Below, piece by piece: positions 63,501 through 64,000 of a DNA stretch of 64,000 bases (within the stretch, counting starts at the first letter, position 1; each line of letters starts with the position of its first letter). The notes under the pieces are model-generated. The model was not told the DNA's origin. It saw nothing but the letters and a program-made list of their open reading frames with translations, and searched no databases. Source of the stretch: Qipengyuania gaetbuli (GTDB lineage Bacteria > Pseudomonadota > Alphaproteobacteria > Sphingomonadales > Sphingomonadaceae); contig NZ_WTYF01000004.1 of the NCBI RefSeq assembly GCF_009827315.1, positions 2,229,369-2,293,368 on the forward strand, read 5' to 3'. A program made the position numbers and the translations under genes.

Positions 63501-63977
63501 TTACCCAAATGGCCGTGCTTTGGGTCGGTCTTCAGCGATTGCGGGAAGAGCGAGCGCCAATAGCAAAGCAATGCCAGCAAACAGCGTAAGGCTCCAAGTT
63601 GCCCAGTCGAGAGCATACCAACTGCGTGCGCGTTCTTTCAATTCAGGATCGACCCAGTCATTATAACCACCCTCCGTAATGCGAGCGAACTCCGGCTCCA
63701 GAAGGATTCCTGCAAGAAGCCCACCTAAAATGAATAGGGCAAATGCGGTCACCATCAACCAGCGGCGGGAAGTCTTCCAGTTCGCAGCTAATGCAATTAC
63801 GATCAAAGCAGCGGTGATCGGCGGCAATGTTTCCCAGAATGCGCTACTGTCGTAGCTGTATGCTCCTTCTAGCATCGCGAATGATCTAGGCGGTGCTTCC
63901 GTGATTGTGCTGACCAATACCGAGATTGCGAATAGCCCACCGCCAGCTTGCAGGAAGCAACTCGTAATCGCCGCCAT
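63501..63977 (-). CDS. Hypothetical membrane protein
   Basis: 158 aa. Four probable membrane helices: GGGLFAISVLVSTI, PITAALIVIALAANW, WLMVTAFALFILGGLLAGIL and WSLTLFAGIALLLALALPAI. The loop before the last helix (YNDWVDPELKERARSW) is charged. No family recognised. The start near the window end seems complete. Confidence 0.6.
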   Translation of the reverse strand: MAAITSCFLQAGGGLFAISVLVSTITEAPPRSFAMLEGAYSYDSSAFWETLPPITAALIVIALAANWKTSRRWLMVTAFALFILGGLLAGILLEPEFARITEGGYNDWVDPELKERARSWYALDWATWSLTLFAGIALLLALALPAIAEDRPKARPFG

Positions 63978-64000
63978 CAGAGTAAGATTTCGAATGCTCA

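Noticed and set aside
1..64000. CRISPR array
   Set aside because: No regularly spaced direct repeats of CRISPR type and no cas genes seen in the window.

Overview
The window looks like a chromosome segment of an alphaproteobacterium of the Sphingomonadales, most likely an Erythrobacteraceae-type organism. The evidence is a GC-rich core with almost all frames open, a complete PhyR-NepR-EcfG general stress response locus, class I PHA synthase with a phasin, NDUFA12, DUF2155, LptF/LptG and DUF192 genes in typical alphaproteobacterial order, and Crp/Fnr and HWE-kinase families expanded in this group. No species name can be read from the sequence.

Region 1 (1-30.9 kb) is core chromosome. It carries TelA with a partial XpaC-like neighbour, a fatty acyl-AMP ligase, recX, a run of small envelope and respiration genes, aat, tRNA-Trp, a LOG protein, the coupled glmM-DUF1272-thiD run, Fe-SOD and an AI-2E permease. 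Next comes the general stress response locus (ecfG, nepR, an HWE kinase, phyR, a Crp/Fnr regulator and a single-domain response regulator). EcfG-type promoters (GGAAC, spacer, GTT) are visible in front of nepR, phyR, the Crp/Fnr gene and the response regulator. The phyR and Crp/Fnr promoters are the two faces of one palindrome. A desaturase, lptF/lptG, clpS, the PHA genes phaC and phasin with two palindromic operator-like sites, an aminotransferase, a nonsense-interrupted winged-helix gene, a crotonase, a transglutaminase-like protease, a thioesterase, tRNA-Cys and tRNA-Thr complete the segment.

Region 2 (about 30.9-60.7 kb) is a genomic island inserted in tRNA-Thr(CGU). The 3' part of the tRNA, from the anticodon loop to CCA, is repeated 29,760 bp downstream (43 of 45 bases identical, the two differences forming one compensatory T-stem pair). 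The island is packed with defence genes: type I restriction hsdM-hsdS-hsdR; an AT-richer pair made of a DGQHR/DndB-like protein and a protein with a HEPN-type R-x4-H motif; a leftward TerY-P triad (vWA, PP2C, kinase with helix-hairpin-helix and zinc ribbon) followed by a nuclease-like and a metallo-beta-lactamase-fold gene; small paralogous genes with hairpin leaders; a VapE-integrase module; and a McrB-McrC cluster surrounded by two extra PD-(D/E)XK-like proteins and an EEP-family enzyme. Cargo for the envelope (secreted nuclease, secreted protein, outer-membrane barrel) lies near the right end.

Region 3 (60.7-64 kb) lies past the right att copy. It holds a CadC-like winged-helix/TPR regulator divergent from a UrcA-family gene and a membrane protein. 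The first ~100 bp here resemble the sequence just inside the left end of the island, which suggests tandem insertions at the same tRNA or relics of the original tRNA-Thr flank.

The best candidates for something undescribed are the DGQHR-like/HEPN-like gene pair, the TerY-P triad extended with two hydrolase genes, and the palindromic two-way EcfG promoter.
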